Shown: positions 54,797 to 64,000, counted from the stretch's first letter. The stretch: 64,000 nucleotides of DNA from Deltaproteobacteria bacterium (GCA_015075075.1 JABTVA010000004.1:62001-126000); one strand, 5' to 3'. The notes: generated by a model from the sequence alone, not told the origin. Numbers and translations are program-made.

Positions 54797-55633
54797 TTAC
54801 CCGCCCGAGGCCTTCCGGGCCTTCACCTTCGCGGCCTCGGTCTCCTCGACGCTCTTCTTAAGGAGCGACATGAGGTCGATGACCTCCGCCGAGGGCGCGG
54901 GCGGAGGGGCTGCCGCCTCCTCGACCCTTGCAGTCTCCCCGGCTGCGATCTTGTCTTTGATATATGAGAGTAGCTCGTCCCTGTAGGTGTCGTGGTATTT
55001 GTCAGGCTGCCAGTCGGATATCATCGACTCAACGAGCCTCTCGGCCATCTCAAGTTCTTTTTTCGTCACGCCGAGCTTTTCAAGGTCTTCTTCAGGCACC
55101 TCGATTGTTTCCGATTTCTTGAGCTCGTCGGGGTATCTGATGAGGTCGAGGACAAGGACTTTTCCGTAAGGGACCACTGCGCCGATGTATTCCCTGGAGT
55201 GTATGACGACCTTGGCTACCCCGGCCTTTCCTGTCTTCTTTAACGCCTCGCGGAGCAGCGCGTATCCCTTCTCGCCCCTGCCCACAGGCGCGAGAAAGTA
55301 GGGCTTCTGGAAGAATATGGGGTGTATATCTTTGGAATCCACGAAGTCTATTATCTCGACGGTCTGGGTCGCCCTGGCGTTTGCGCGCTTAAGGTCCTCT
55401 TCGGTGAGGACGACGTACTGCCCCCGCTCGAACTCGTATCCCTTCACCATCTCGCCGGAGGCGACCTCCTTCCCGGTCCGCTTGTTGATTTTTTTATAGC
55501 CCACGGGCGAGAGGTCGTTCTTGTCGAGGAGGTGGAAGTCGAGCTTCTTCTCCTTGCCTTCCGCGGTAAAGAGGCCGACAGGGATATTCACCAGTCCGAA
55601 GCTTATGGAGCCTTTCCAGATGGGACGGGCCAT
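54797..55633 (-). CDS. ku: Non-homologous end-joining protein Ku
   Basis: A 278-residue bacterial Ku: WKGSISFGLVNIPVGLFTA at the N-terminus, GYEFERGQYVVLTEEDL and YLAPVGRGEKGYALLREAL. It forms a ring on DNA ends and recruits LigD. C-terminal tail (VEETEAAKVKARKASGG) is short and basic, the type found in species with one Ku. Promoter elements are seen 50-75 nt upstream. Confidence 0.93.
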   Translation of the reverse strand: MARPIWKGSISFGLVNIPVGLFTAEGKEKKLDFHLLDKNDLSPVGYKKINKRTGKEVASGEMVKGYEFERGQYVVLTEEDLKRANARATQTVEIIDFVDSKDIHPIFFQKPYFLAPVGRGEKGYALLREALKKTGKAGVAKVVIHSREYIGAVVPYGKVLVLDLIRYPDELKKSETIEVPEEDLEKLGVTKKELEMAERLVESMISDWQPDKYHDTYRDELLSYIKDKIAAGETARVEEAAAPPPAPSAEVIDLMSLLKKSVEETEAAKVKARKASGG

Positions 55634-55681
55634 GAAAAAACCTCGCTTTTTGGAAGGGCGGGCGGGAATGTGCCTAATTAG

Positions 55682-55709
55682 ATTCTAAAGGAAAGGCAGG
55701 GGTAGTCAA
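55682..55709 (-). promoter_or_regulatory. Promoter for ku-ligD
   Basis: On the - strand TTGACT (55709-55704), 16-nt spacer, TAGAAT (55687-55682). Transcription would start about 40 nt before the ku ATG. The -35 region reads CCGCCCCTTGACT, almost the same as that upstream of the photolyase operon. Confidence 0.6.
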
Positions 55710-55718
55710 GGGGCGGCC

Positions 55719-57059
<1,341 letters not shown>

Positions 57060-57065
57060 GCGCTC

Positions 57066-58010
57066 CTACACATGGTTTCTGAGCATAAGCTCAATGGGGT
57101 GCGGGTTCAGGTAATACTGTTTCTCAAGGTATTGCTCTTTGAAAAGGCGGACATAGTGGTTTACGAGCACAACCGGCACGATAAGCGGGATAAGCCCCTT
57201 GCGGTAGTCGCCGATGACCTCAAGCATTTCTTCCTTCTCCGTTTCGGAAAGCTTCTCCTTGAAGTACCCCATTAGATGATAAAGGACGTTCGTGTTCTTC
57301 CGTGTTGTAGCGATAAGGCGGAGCCCTTCCATGAGGGCCTTTCCATATTCGGAATAAAGCCCCTCCCTTCCGGATTTTCCGGCCTTCGCTGCCATCTTTC
57401 CGAGGCGCGAGTAATGCAAGGGGCTGTGCGCGAGTATGAGGAGCTTGTGCCGGGTATGGAACTCGACGAGGTCGGCTGAGCCGGGTTTACGCATCAGCTC
57501 CTGCCAGCGCCTGTATACGAAGACGCGCTCAATGAAGTTCTCGCGTAGCTTCGGGTCGTGGAGCCTGCCGTCGTCCTCCGCAGGTACGAGGGGGAAGCGC
57601 TCGACGAACGCGCCGCCGAAAATTCCCACCCCCTTTTTCGAAGGCGGCCCCGAAGCGCCGTAGAGCTTCACACCGTAAAGGCCGGAGCTCGGCGATTTGG
57701 CCTTAAAGATGAAGCCCGAGAGAAACTCCTTCTCAAGCTCGTCGAGCTTTTCCCTCACCCATTCGCGCATGCCCTCGGTGTGGTCTATTCCGGTCTTTCG
57801 CGTTACGAGGCGTTGGCCCTCGGGTGTGGCCTTGAGGCGCATCGCCTCCCTCGGCACCGGAAGGCCGTACTCCACCTCCGGGCAGACCGGAACCCATTCG
57901 AAGTATTTCCCGAGGGTATCGGTTATGTACCTGTCCCTCTGATGCGTGCCGTCATAGCGCACCTTCTCTCCTAGTAGGCACGAGCTTATGCCGAGCTTTA
58001 TCTTTTGCAT
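57066..58010 (-). CDS. DUF523 and DUF1722 protein (YbgA family)
   Basis: A 314-residue fusion. DUF523 occupies about residues 1-150 (LGISSCLLGEKVRYDGTHQRD, VCPEVEYGLPVPREAMRL, then FKAKSPSSGL), and DUF1722 the rest (FHTRHKLLILAHSPLHYSRLG). The molecular role is not established in the family; a place beside photolyase is conserved in several bacteria and suggests light or DNA-damage stress. Start ATG at 58010; a promoter lies about 60-85 nt upstream. Confidence 0.85.
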   Translation of the reverse strand: MQKIKLGISSCLLGEKVRYDGTHQRDRYITDTLGKYFEWVPVCPEVEYGLPVPREAMRLKATPEGQRLVTRKTGIDHTEGMREWVREKLDELEKEFLSGFIFKAKSPSSGLYGVKLYGASGPPSKKGVGIFGGAFVERFPLVPAEDDGRLHDPKLRENFIERVFVYRRWQELMRKPGSADLVEFHTRHKLLILAHSPLHYSRLGKMAAKAGKSGREGLYSEYGKALMEGLRLIATTRKNTNVLYHLMGYFKEKLSETEKEEMLEVIGDYRKGLIPLIVPVVLVNHYVRLFKEQYLEKQYYLNPHPIELMLRNHV

Positions 58011-58067
58011 GGTCCGAGAAAAAGCCGGATTGAATCCGATTTCGGAGAAGGCAGGGGCCTTACTTAG

Positions 58068-58095
58068 AGTTTAAGGGGGAGGAGGGGGGAGTCAA
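58068..58095 (-). promoter_or_regulatory. Promoter for the DUF523/1722-photolyase operon
   Basis: On the - strand TTGACT (58095-58090), 16-nt spacer, TAAACT (58073-58068). The leader contains CGGATTGAATCCG (58027-58039), a short perfect palindrome with a one-base centre. Sequence around -35 (CGCCCCTTGACT) matches the ku-ligD promoter. Confidence 0.5.
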
Positions 58096-58172
58096 GGGGC
58101 GGTGATTTTATGCTATTGCTCAGAGAAGGGTGTGTGTTGCTTAAAAATTTTCGCCTTTGCTTCAATTCCTTG

Positions 58173-58865
58173 TTAAGCGCGAATAAGAGAAAGCACCAAG
58201 TTAACTAGATCTCGTGAATTGTCAGCGAGCCCGGATGACGGGGCCGAAAGAATTGTATCCACTCGCGCGATATTAGAAGTATAAAGTATAACTGGAATAT
58301 ATGGCTCAATCATTTCATTCTTGGCGAGCAATTCATAGCCAGCCGTTTGGTTTGCAACACCTTTTTCCACTCGTTTAATGTCCGAAATAATCAAATTAAA
58401 GTACTCTTTTGATCTAGCAGCCAAGGCCTCTTCTGTCGTTGTTACTTGTTTTATTCTGGCACCCAATCTATGCAATAAATTTACCTCGTAAGTATTGTTA
58501 GCTGGGTTATCGTCGACCCACAGTATTGTTTTTCCAGCTAATAATAATTTTTCTCCTATCGGTGCTTTAGGATAAGCGGCTTTCTTTAACTGTTCCTCTA
58601 ATAATATAGCCGTCTTTTCAGGAAGCTCGCCAGAGAGTTGTTCAACAGTGTCTTTTATTGCTTGCGCTTCAATAGCGGCGAATTCAATTGATGAGCTTCC
58701 TATGGTAGCTTTAGTAACCCGCTGAGAGAGTATTTTCATTAGCTCTGGGAGTAAATGACGAAGTTCACTGCGAAATAGAAAAAAAACAAGGAAAAAAGCA
58801 ACCGGCCAAGAGACAATAATTTCTAGCAAAACCAGTGCCGCCTCAACTAGTTCCTTGGCAGACAT
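58173..58865 (-). CDS. Membrane-anchored receiver-domain protein
   Basis: A 230-residue protein. One membrane segment (about residues 10-30, IIVSWPVAFFLVFFLF) and a short helical linker precede a response-regulator-like fold: LWVDDNP with Asp118/Asp119, ISDIKR with the predicted phospho-acceptor Asp162, and VILYTSN with the Thr/Ser. The usual switch lysine near the end is not evident, so it may be atypical. No output domain. AT-rich with codon use unlike the neighbours, so probably acquired. No kinase gene is nearby. Confidence 0.65.
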   Translation of the reverse strand: MSAKELVEAALVLLEIIVSWPVAFFLVFFLFRSELRHLLPELMKILSQRVTKATIGSSSIEFAAIEAQAIKDTVEQLSGELPEKTAILLEEQLKKAAYPKAPIGEKLLLAGKTILWVDDNPANNTYEVNLLHRLGARIKQVTTTEEALAARSKEYFNLIISDIKRVEKGVANQTAGYELLAKNEMIEPYIPVILYTSNIARVDTILSAPSSGLADNSRDLVNLVLSLIRA

Positions 58866-59038
58866 TCATAGCTCCTAAATAAATGTGCCATAATTTTCAA
58901 TTCTATTTATATCTAAGTTCGAATGGAGGAATCTGTTGTCATTGAAAACGTCATTGGGCTATCGTGCGAAATTGAGTAAAGGAATTAATTTTTACGTACA
59001 CAGATTTGTGATATGTTCGAAGTCGATTTTCTTGCGAC

Positions 59039-59698
59039 TTATCTTTTAAAGTATGGTAATTTGTCCATTCCCTCCAAAAAGCGCCTGCTTTGTTCCATCA
59101 TTTTATTGTAATAGCTTTTATTTTTTATTATCTTTTCATCAACCAGTTCTCCTTTATCTAGAAAGTATACGCAATTTTTGTTGTATTCATTTCTGTCTGC
59201 ATCTCGGAAGTATTTGATGCGGAAATAAAAAATTTCAATCGAATTATGCAGTGAACTTATTAAGTCTTGAAGTTCCTCATTTGTATTTTGGATTTTTAAA
59301 TTTTTCAGTTGATTCGTAATCTGCATTGAAGGTAAATCGATTATTTTTTTGTCAACTTGCATTGGGGCAAGTTGAGGTATAAAGAACCAATTCTTGCCAA
59401 TCTTTTCATATGGAGACAGTTGAGTTTCGGAAGACATTATGAAATTATCTCTAACGTTGTAGGTTAAACTGAGATAATCAACGGACAATAAGACTACATC
59501 TAAAATTCCCGAGTTTTAAATATGAAAGCTAAATTTTGTATCGGAGTTTTGCTCTTTAAAGAAAAAACAATCTATTGCCGGATCAATATGTAATTTATGG
59601 GTTTTTTTTGAAAGCTCTCTGCTTTGATATGCAAAATAAAAAGAAACTGCCAAAGCGGTAATGGAAATGATAATTGAAATCCAATCATGTGCCTTCAA
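59039..59698 (-). pseudogene. AT-rich hypothetical membrane protein with in-frame stop
   Basis: TTG start at 59698 opens a protein with a membrane segment (IISIITALAVSFYFAYQ, about residues 8-25), and the frame stops at TAA 59518-59516 after FSFHI. The same frame continues without any shift (NSGILDVVLLSVDYLSLTYNVRD) to 59039, so it reads as one 219-residue protein with one nonsense codon. A TTG at 59488 could start a separate 149-residue protein. No family recognised. It shares the AT-rich island with the receiver protein. Confidence 0.5.
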
Positions 59699-59772
59699 AA
59701 TATGGGGGCTCCGGACAGTTTCATTTTAAAAAATTCTACCATTATAATTACAATTTTTACAGTAAGATTCAA

Positions 59773-61155
59773 TTAAATTTCAATCTGCTCCCCGTTCTTC
59801 GGCCTCCTTGTCACAAACCCGTACTTCTCCTTTATAAGCCCCGCGAACGATTCCCCGGCCTCGTCCTCGCCGTGCACGATGAATATCTCGGGCGAGTCGT
59901 CGAAGTCCGAGAGCCAATCAAGGAGGCCCTCCCTCCCGGCGTGGGCCGAGAAGCCGTTTATGGTGTGGATGGAGGCGCGGACGAGGACCTCTTCTCCCAA
60001 AACGGTCACGGATTTCGCGCCGTCCACGATCTTTCGCCCGAGAGTTCCCTTTGCCTGGTAGCCCACGAAGACGACGCTGCACTCGGCTCTCCACAGGTTG
60101 TGCTTAAGGTGGTGCTTTATCCTGCCGCCCTCGCACATGCCGCTACCGGCTATTATGATATTGCCGGAGCGGAGCCTGTTTAGCTTCATCGACTCCTCTG
60201 CCGTCCTGACGAAATGGAGCCTTATCGACGAATCCGACTGCCGGGTGGTGAAGAGGTGGCGCGCCTCCTCGTCGAAACATTCCGGGTGCGCAACATAAAT
60301 CTTGGTTACGGTCTCTGCAAGCGGGCTGTCGAGGTAGACGTCTATCCTGTAAAGGCGGCCCTCGCGCACCAGGTTATTTAATATATAAAGCAGGTCCTGG
60401 GCCCTGCCCACGGCGAACGACGGGATATAGACGTTCCCGCCCTTCCTGAAGGTCGTCTTTACGACGCTTACGAGCTCGTTTATGGATTCGTTCAATGGCT
60501 TGTGCGACCTGTTGCCGTAGGTTGACTCCATCACCACGTAATTCGCGAGGCCCGGCGCCGAAGGGTCCTTTATTATGGGGTTGCCTTTCTTGCCGATGTC
60601 GCCTGAGAAGACGATCTTCTTTTCTTCTGCGCTATCCTGGTACCATATCTCCAGCGAGGCCGAGCCCAGTATGTGCCCCGCATCGAGAAAACGGAATTTC
60701 ACGCCCGGCCCGAGGTGGTAAATCTTGTCGTATTCCTTTATCTCGAAAAGCGGCAGGACCCGCTCGACGTCCTCGCTCGTGTAAAGGGGCTCCTGCGGGG
60801 GCCTGCCCGAGCGGAGGGCCTTTCTCGTCGCCCATTCGCTGTCGCTCTCCTGTATGCTGGCGGCATCATAGAGCATGGGCTCAAGGAGGTCCCTCGTGGC
60901 AGCGGTCGATATTATCGTCCCCTTGAAGCCGTCCCGCACGGCCCTCGGGAGCATCCCGGAGTGGTCTATGTGGGCGTGGGTTACGAAAATGAAATCGAGC
61001 GTAGCCGGGTCGAAAGGGAAGGGGTGCCTGTTGAGCTCGTCCGAGCCAATGCCCTGGTGAAGGCCGCACTCGACGAGGAATTTGAATTTCCCGACCTCGA
61101 TATGGTAGCAGGAGCCGGTTACTGTGCTTGCGCCGCCGACGAACGTAAGTTTCAT
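59773..61155 (-). CDS. Beta-CASP metallo-beta-lactamase-fold hydrolase (CPSF/RNase-like)
   Basis: A 460-residue protein. The metal motif THAHIDHSG, then AGHILGSASLEI, beta-CASP insert (SFAVGRAQDLLYIL) and late HAGREGLLDWL and VHGE segments mark an RNA-processing exonuclease/CPSF-100 type hydrolase, as in many bacteria. ATG at 61155 after GGAGGAAGGGG is chosen over an upstream in-frame ATG at 61209. Substrate probably RNA. Confidence 0.87.
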   Translation of the reverse strand: MKLTFVGGASTVTGSCYHIEVGKFKFLVECGLHQGIGSDELNRHPFPFDPATLDFIFVTHAHIDHSGMLPRAVRDGFKGTIISTAATRDLLEPMLYDAASIQESDSEWATRKALRSGRPPQEPLYTSEDVERVLPLFEIKEYDKIYHLGPGVKFRFLDAGHILGSASLEIWYQDSAEEKKIVFSGDIGKKGNPIIKDPSAPGLANYVVMESTYGNRSHKPLNESINELVSVVKTTFRKGGNVYIPSFAVGRAQDLLYILNNLVREGRLYRIDVYLDSPLAETVTKIYVAHPECFDEEARHLFTTRQSDSSIRLHFVRTAEESMKLNRLRSGNIIIAGSGMCEGGRIKHHLKHNLWRAECSVVFVGYQAKGTLGRKIVDGAKSVTVLGEEVLVRASIHTINGFSAHAGREGLLDWLSDFDDSPEIFIVHGEDEAGESFAGLIKEKYGFVTRRPKNGEQIEI

Positions 61156-61200
61156 GTTTTTCCCCTTCCTCCCGGAACAGGGCAACAGCATACCATTTGA

Positions 61201-61320
61201 AGGCTGCATCTAAAAATAGTTATTTTTCCTGATCTCTGCGTCAGGGCTGAAATAAAAATGCTCACATATTCGCATATATGCTGCGCTTTTATTTCCGCCC
61301 TTCCTGACCTCAGAAAAATT
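61201..61320. repeat. Imperfect inverted repeat upstream of the metallo-hydrolase gene
   Basis: Left arm (TTTTTCCTGATCTCTGCGTCAGG...GAAATAAAA) pairs imperfectly with the right arm (reverse complement TTTTTCTGAGGTCAGGAAGGGCGGAAATAAAA); the centre is CATATTCGCATATATG. Edge sequence AGGCTGCATCTAAAAAT resembles the short repeat at 22201. It is followed directly by copy 2 of the 122-bp element, so 61201-61485 may be a composite. Confidence 0.5.
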
Positions 61321-61329
61321 CCAGATTTA

Positions 61330-61450
61330 GCAGGCTGCTGAAAAATCCATCTCTTCGTTGTCTTCGTCGCTCGTCACCGCGGCGTACACGAAAAGTACGC
61401 TTCATTCCTCGCTCCTCGACGCCTCGCATCTGGAGCTTTTGAGCAGCCTA
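61330..61450 (-). repeat. Palindromic repeat element, copy 2 (~121 bp), inverted relative to copy 1
   Basis: Read on the - strand, it gives TAGGCTGCTCAAAAGCTCCAGATGCGAGGCG, GCGTACTTTTCGTGTACGCC and AAGAGATGGATTTTTCAGCAGCCTGCT, the same plan as 51555-51676 in opposite direction. A small perfect hairpin GATTGCG-TTTTT-CGCAATC follows at 61452-61470, then TTTAGAGGCACCT. Confidence 0.7.
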
Positions 61451-61644
61451 GCGATTGCGTTTTTCGCAATCTGTTTAGAGGCACCTAATGCCGGTTTTGG
61501 AAGGGCCGAAAAAATCAGTGCAAAATCGAGCCTTTCCGGTTTCTGTCCCCGGGGGGTTGACTGAAACGACAAAAACTGTCCTAATTTATAGTGGTGAGCG
61601 GCCCCGCAACGGGGAAGACCGCGTTTTTTCCGGAGGAGGGAGCC

Positions 61645-62862
61645 ATGCTTTCAAAGCCGGGCAGAACGGGTGCGGACAAGGGTTTCGATGACGACGGGAA
61701 AACGAACAGGTTTCTGGCCAAAAGGACGCGGAACACGGCGAAAAACCTCGTAAGGGGCCTCCGCTGCTGGTACATACCGTATCTGAAGTCGAGGTATTAT
61801 TCCGACAGGTTCAGGCCGCTCCTCTCCTACCTCTTCACCGACTGGAAATGCAACGTAAACTGCTGGTACTGCTTCACCTGGAACAACAAGGTGAAGGGCA
61901 TGACCCCGGAGACGGCGAGAAAGTCCATAGACTGGCTCCGGACAGTGGGGTGCAGGGTGGTGGCCCTGATGGGGGGCGAGCCGCTTTTGCGGAAGAAGTT
62001 CATTTTGGACGTCATAAAATACGGTAGCGACCGCGACTTCTTCATGTACCTCCCCACGAACGGCATCCTCATGGACAGGGACTTCATCGAGCGGGCAGGG
62101 GAGGCTGGTGTGGCGGCCATAAACCTCGCGGTCGATAAGATAAAGGAAGCGCCGGGGCTCCCCAAGAGCTTCGAGAGGGTAAAGACGAATTTCAAGCACC
62201 TCGTGAGGCTCAGGGAAAAGTACGGCTATATCATTTTCTTCAACATAAACATCACCTCCGAGAACATCGAGGACGTAAAGGAGCTTACCCGCATAGCCCG
62301 GGACCACGACATCGGCACCGACTATCACATGAACGAGCACCCCGTCATCGAGCAGAAGCATTACAAGTACCTTGAGCAGGGCTTCTGGATTTCAGATGAG
62401 CACTTCAGGAAGACTGACGAGCTCATAGACTGGCTCGTCGAGAGAAACCTCGAAGGCTGGCCGATGGTCAATTCCGCCGAGCATCTCCGGGCCATGAAGT
62501 CGTTCGTGAGGGGCAAGGGCGGGCCCTGGGACTGCAGGGCCGGCATCAATTCGCTCGTAATAAGGCTCGACGGCACGCTCGCCCCCTGCTTCGAGCTGTA
62601 CTCGACCGAGAAAGACTGGGGCAGGGTCTGGGAGCCGGCATTCGATCATGCCAGGCTCCGCGAGATGAAAAAGGAGTGCAACCCCAAGTGCCTCTCCACA
62701 TGCAACTACCAGGTCTATCATTATTACAACACCTATTCGAGGGGGCTTGAGTGGGTCTTGAAGCACATACACAGGGGGTTTTCACGGGAAGAAGACGGAA
62801 GGAGGAAGGCCGCTGATGCAGATGGAAAAGGTAAGGGAAAAAGCGAAGAGGCTCGGGCTTAA
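61645..62862 (+). CDS. Radical SAM protein with SPASM-like C-terminus
   Basis: A 405-residue enzyme with CNVNCWYC (Cys69/73/76) as the 4Fe-4S site, VALMGGEPLLR, and a cysteine-rich end (LAPCFELYS, CNPKCLSTCNYQ), typical of an auxiliary-cluster domain. No cobalamin domain, unlike the glycan-locus radical SAM enzymes. ATG at 61645 follows GGAGGAGGGA; an upstream TTG/GTG region (from 61591) is less likely. TTGACT at 61557 may be part of its promoter, but no good -10 at usual spacing is seen. Substrate unknown. Confidence 0.75.
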   Translation: MLSKPGRTGADKGFDDDGKTNRFLAKRTRNTAKNLVRGLRCWYIPYLKSRYYSDRFRPLLSYLFTDWKCNVNCWYCFTWNNKVKGMTPETARKSIDWLRTVGCRVVALMGGEPLLRKKFILDVIKYGSDRDFFMYLPTNGILMDRDFIERAGEAGVAAINLAVDKIKEAPGLPKSFERVKTNFKHLVRLREKYGYIIFFNINITSENIEDVKELTRIARDHDIGTDYHMNEHPVIEQKHYKYLEQGFWISDEHFRKTDELIDWLVERNLEGWPMVNSAEHLRAMKSFVRGKGGPWDCRAGINSLVIRLDGTLAPCFELYSTEKDWGRVWEPAFDHARLREMKKECNPKCLSTCNYQVYHYYNTYSRGLEWVLKHIHRGFSREEDGRRKAADADGKGKGKSEEARA

Positions 62863-63007
62863 GACATCGAGGAAGGGAAAAGGGGAACTCATAAGGGAGA
62901 TACAGAGGGCAGAGGGGAATTTTCCATGCTTCGGGACGGCAGGCGATTCATGCGACCAGCTTCATTGCTGCTGGAGGGAAGCCTGCCTTCCGAAAAATTC
63001 CGCATAA
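62816..63007 (+). CDS. Small SAP-domain-like cysteine-containing protein
   Basis: A 63-residue protein overlapping the radical SAM gene by 47 nt. The N-terminal ~35 residues (VREKAKRLGLKTSRKGKGELIREIQRAEG) resemble a SAP/Rho-N helix pair that binds nucleic acid. The C-terminal CFG...CDQLHCCW...C segment could bind metal. Similar small proteins exist in several deltaproteobacteria, to my recollection. Function unknown. Confidence 0.6.
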   Translation: MQMEKVREKAKRLGLKTSRKGKGELIREIQRAEGNFPCFGTAGDSCDQLHCCWREACLPKNSA

Positions 63008-63070
63008 CCGGCCCCGTTGAGCGCGGCCGTCTCGAAAGGCTCAAACCGGGTGGCCATAAGGAGGTGCGCC

Positions 63071-63223
63071 ATGCCTGCCGACCCCGTATGCAAGATGGAG
63101 CTTAGCGAAGAGGACGCCGAGGCCACGGCCGAGTACAAGGGCATGACATATTACTTCTGCAGCGAGGCGTGCAAGGAGGCCTTTGAGCACGCGCCCGAGC
63201 GTTTCGTGAAAAAGACGGCGTGA
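63071..63223 (+). CDS. YHS-domain protein
   Basis: A 50-residue protein consisting of one YHS domain (DPVCKMELSEEDAEATAEYKG, YYFCSEACKEAFEHAPERF). The Cys pairs probably bind a metal ion, often copper or a heavy metal, in related proteins. ATG at 63071 after GGAGG is used; longer upstream reading is not part of the domain. Confidence 0.78.
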   Translation: MPADPVCKMELSEEDAEATAEYKGMTYYFCSEACKEAFEHAPERFVKKTA

Positions 63224-63311
63224 GTTTTAAATAGGTGTGAAGGAATCGGACCTTCTCATCAGAACGAATGCTAATTCGCAAAGTCTTTCTTTACCCTGAA
63301 ACAAAACCCCG

Positions 63312-63435
63312 GAGGGTAAGGCGAGCGTAGCATAAGGGAGGCTGAACGTGAACGGGCCGGGGAAGCAGGAGCGAAGCGACTTTAGAGGCCCGTTCACGGG
63401 GTGGGGGAGGTGGACAGCAAGCGAGTCTTACCCTC
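63312..63435. repeat. Nested inverted repeats, possible structured RNA or palindromic element
   Basis: Outer arms GAGGGTAAG (63312-63320) and CTTACCCTC (63427-63435) enclose a perfect 12-bp inner stem CGTGAACGGGCC (63347-63358) / GGCCCGTTCACG (63387-63398), with a 28-nt loop. The stretch is non-coding and lies between the YHS gene and a leftward terminator. Direct evidence is the pairing only. It could be a dispersed palindromic element or an RNA. Confidence 0.5.
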
Positions 63436-63456
63436 AAAAACCGCACGGCAGTGCGG
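63436..63456 (-). terminator. Intrinsic terminator for the NifU-like gene
   Basis: On the - strand CCGCAC, loop TGCC, GTGCGG followed by TTTTT. It lies about 90 nt after the stop of the DUF2249-NifU gene, so it probably ends that transcript and shields the YHS region. Confidence 0.65.
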
Positions 63457-63543
63457 AAAAGGTCTGTTGCGATTAGACCAAAAAGTTTGTTCCTGTCCGC
63501 ATAAAGTTTCTGCCACAAATAAGTAAGCAAAAACTTCTAAGCC

Positions 63544-64000
63544 CTAAACCGGCTCGACCCTCAGTATCTCCGGGGCGAATTTTCTCACCTGGACTTCCAC
63601 CCCTGATTTCAAGGTCATGGCCGCCGAGGGGCAGCCCCCGCACGCGCCAGTTAGCCGCACCTTCACGACCTTCCCGGCCTCGTCTATCTCCACAAGCTCG
63701 ACATCGCCGCCGTCGGCCTGCAGGTGCGGCCTCACCTTGTCGAGCCCGGCAATGACCTTTTTTTTGAGCTCCTCGCCGGTCGCCTCCGGAAGCCTGGTCC
63801 TGGTTATGTTCACCACCCACTCGGGGCCGTCGGATACGCACTCCCATTCGAACTTCCCGGCGTATTCGGATTCGAGCATATACCTTACGGCCCTCGGGTC
63901 GTAGTCGTTCACTATCTGCAGGACCTTGCCGGGCCCGAGCCCTTCCCATCCGTCGAATATCATGGGGTGGCGTTCGTGCACGGGCGCGCCCCTCAGGTCA
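63544..64000 (-). CDS. DUF2249-NifU fusion protein, 5' end cut by the window edge
   Basis: The last 151 residues are visible. DUF2249 ([15 protein letters not shown], then [14 protein letters not shown]) begins at the window edge; a C-terminal NifU domain ([20 protein letters not shown], then GACGGCPSA with the CxxC) binds an Fe-S cluster. A GTG at 63981 could serve as start, but the frame and the DUF2249 motif (DLRG) continue to the edge, so the real start lies outside. Possibly a cluster carrier or a sulfur/nitrite-related accessory protein. Confidence 0.78.
   Translation of the reverse strand, partial: DLRGAPVHERHPMIFDGWEGLGPGKVLQIVNDYDPRAVRYMLESEYAGKFEWECVSDGPEWVVNITRTRLPEATGEELKKKVIAGLDKVRPHLQADGGDVELVEIDEAGKVVKVRLTGACGGCPSAAMTLKSGVEVQVRKFAPEILRVEPV

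Overview
The window is about 64 kb of GC-rich bacterial DNA, densely packed. Genes very often overlap by 4 nt or more, GTG and TTG starts are common, and AGG (Arg) and ATA (Ile) codons are frequent despite the GC content. The gene set is Gram-negative: Wzx/Wzy/Wzz/Wzi surface-polysaccharide machinery, a heptosyltransferase-like GT9, Ku/LigD end joining and a DUF2249-NifU protein. It fits Desulfobacterota (former Deltaproteobacteria) or a neighbouring phylum such as Nitrospirota. I cannot name a genus, and no rRNA or tRNA gene was seen.

From 1 to 51.3 kb there is one + strand surface-glycan super-locus. Block A (7-10003) is a nonulosonic (legionaminic-type) acid operon: dehydratase, aminotransferase, NeuD-like acetyltransferase (frameshifted), NeuB- and NeuC-type enzymes, a formyltransferase and PIG-L deacetylase pair, a CBS-nucleotidyltransferase of the PtmE type, an SDR, a Gfo/Idh oxidoreductase and a CMP-sugar synthetase. 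Block B (9988-24018) adds an acetamidino module (HisF2, HisH2, sugar amidotransferase), two more cytidylyltransferases, a sulfotransferase, a Wzx flippase, transferases, a B12-type radical SAM enzyme and a methyltransferase. Block C begins after a promoter near 24.07 kb. It joins an HpcH/HpaI aldolase, a 2-hydroxyacid dehydrogenase, a HAD phosphatase, an epimerase, a B12 radical SAM enzyme, a class-III aminotransferase and a CDP-glucose branch (RfbF, RfbG, a cupin epimerase). This looks like the route to an unusual CDP-linked sugar. Block D (32.9-51.3 kb) holds glycosyltransferases, a Wzy-like ligase/polymerase, two more B12 radical SAM enzymes, a WecA-type initiating transferase, a WbpM/PglF-type dehydratase, Wzz and Wzi.

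From 51.5 to 61.5 kb there is a mostly - strand housekeeping and DNA-repair segment: SlyD-like FKBP (+), LigD, Ku, class II photolyase with a DUF523/DUF1722 partner, an AT-rich insertion with a membrane-anchored receiver protein, and a beta-CASP metallo-hydrolase. It is flanked by two ~122-bp palindromic repeats of one family in opposite orientation. Ku-LigD and the photolyase operon appear to share a promoter type (CGCCCCTTGACT with a 16-nt spacer). The end of the window carries a radical SAM enzyme, a small SAP-like cysteine-rich protein, a YHS protein, a nested palindrome and a DUF2249-NifU gene cut by the edge.

Many genes (at about 2.5, 19.3, 20.6, 29.6-30.2, 32.65, 42.6 and 49.55 kb) are broken by indels, several of them explained by loss of one G from a G-run, and two (47.80 and 59.52 kb) by in-frame stops. 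This pattern looks more like consensus sequencing error than gene decay, so these genes are described as composites.
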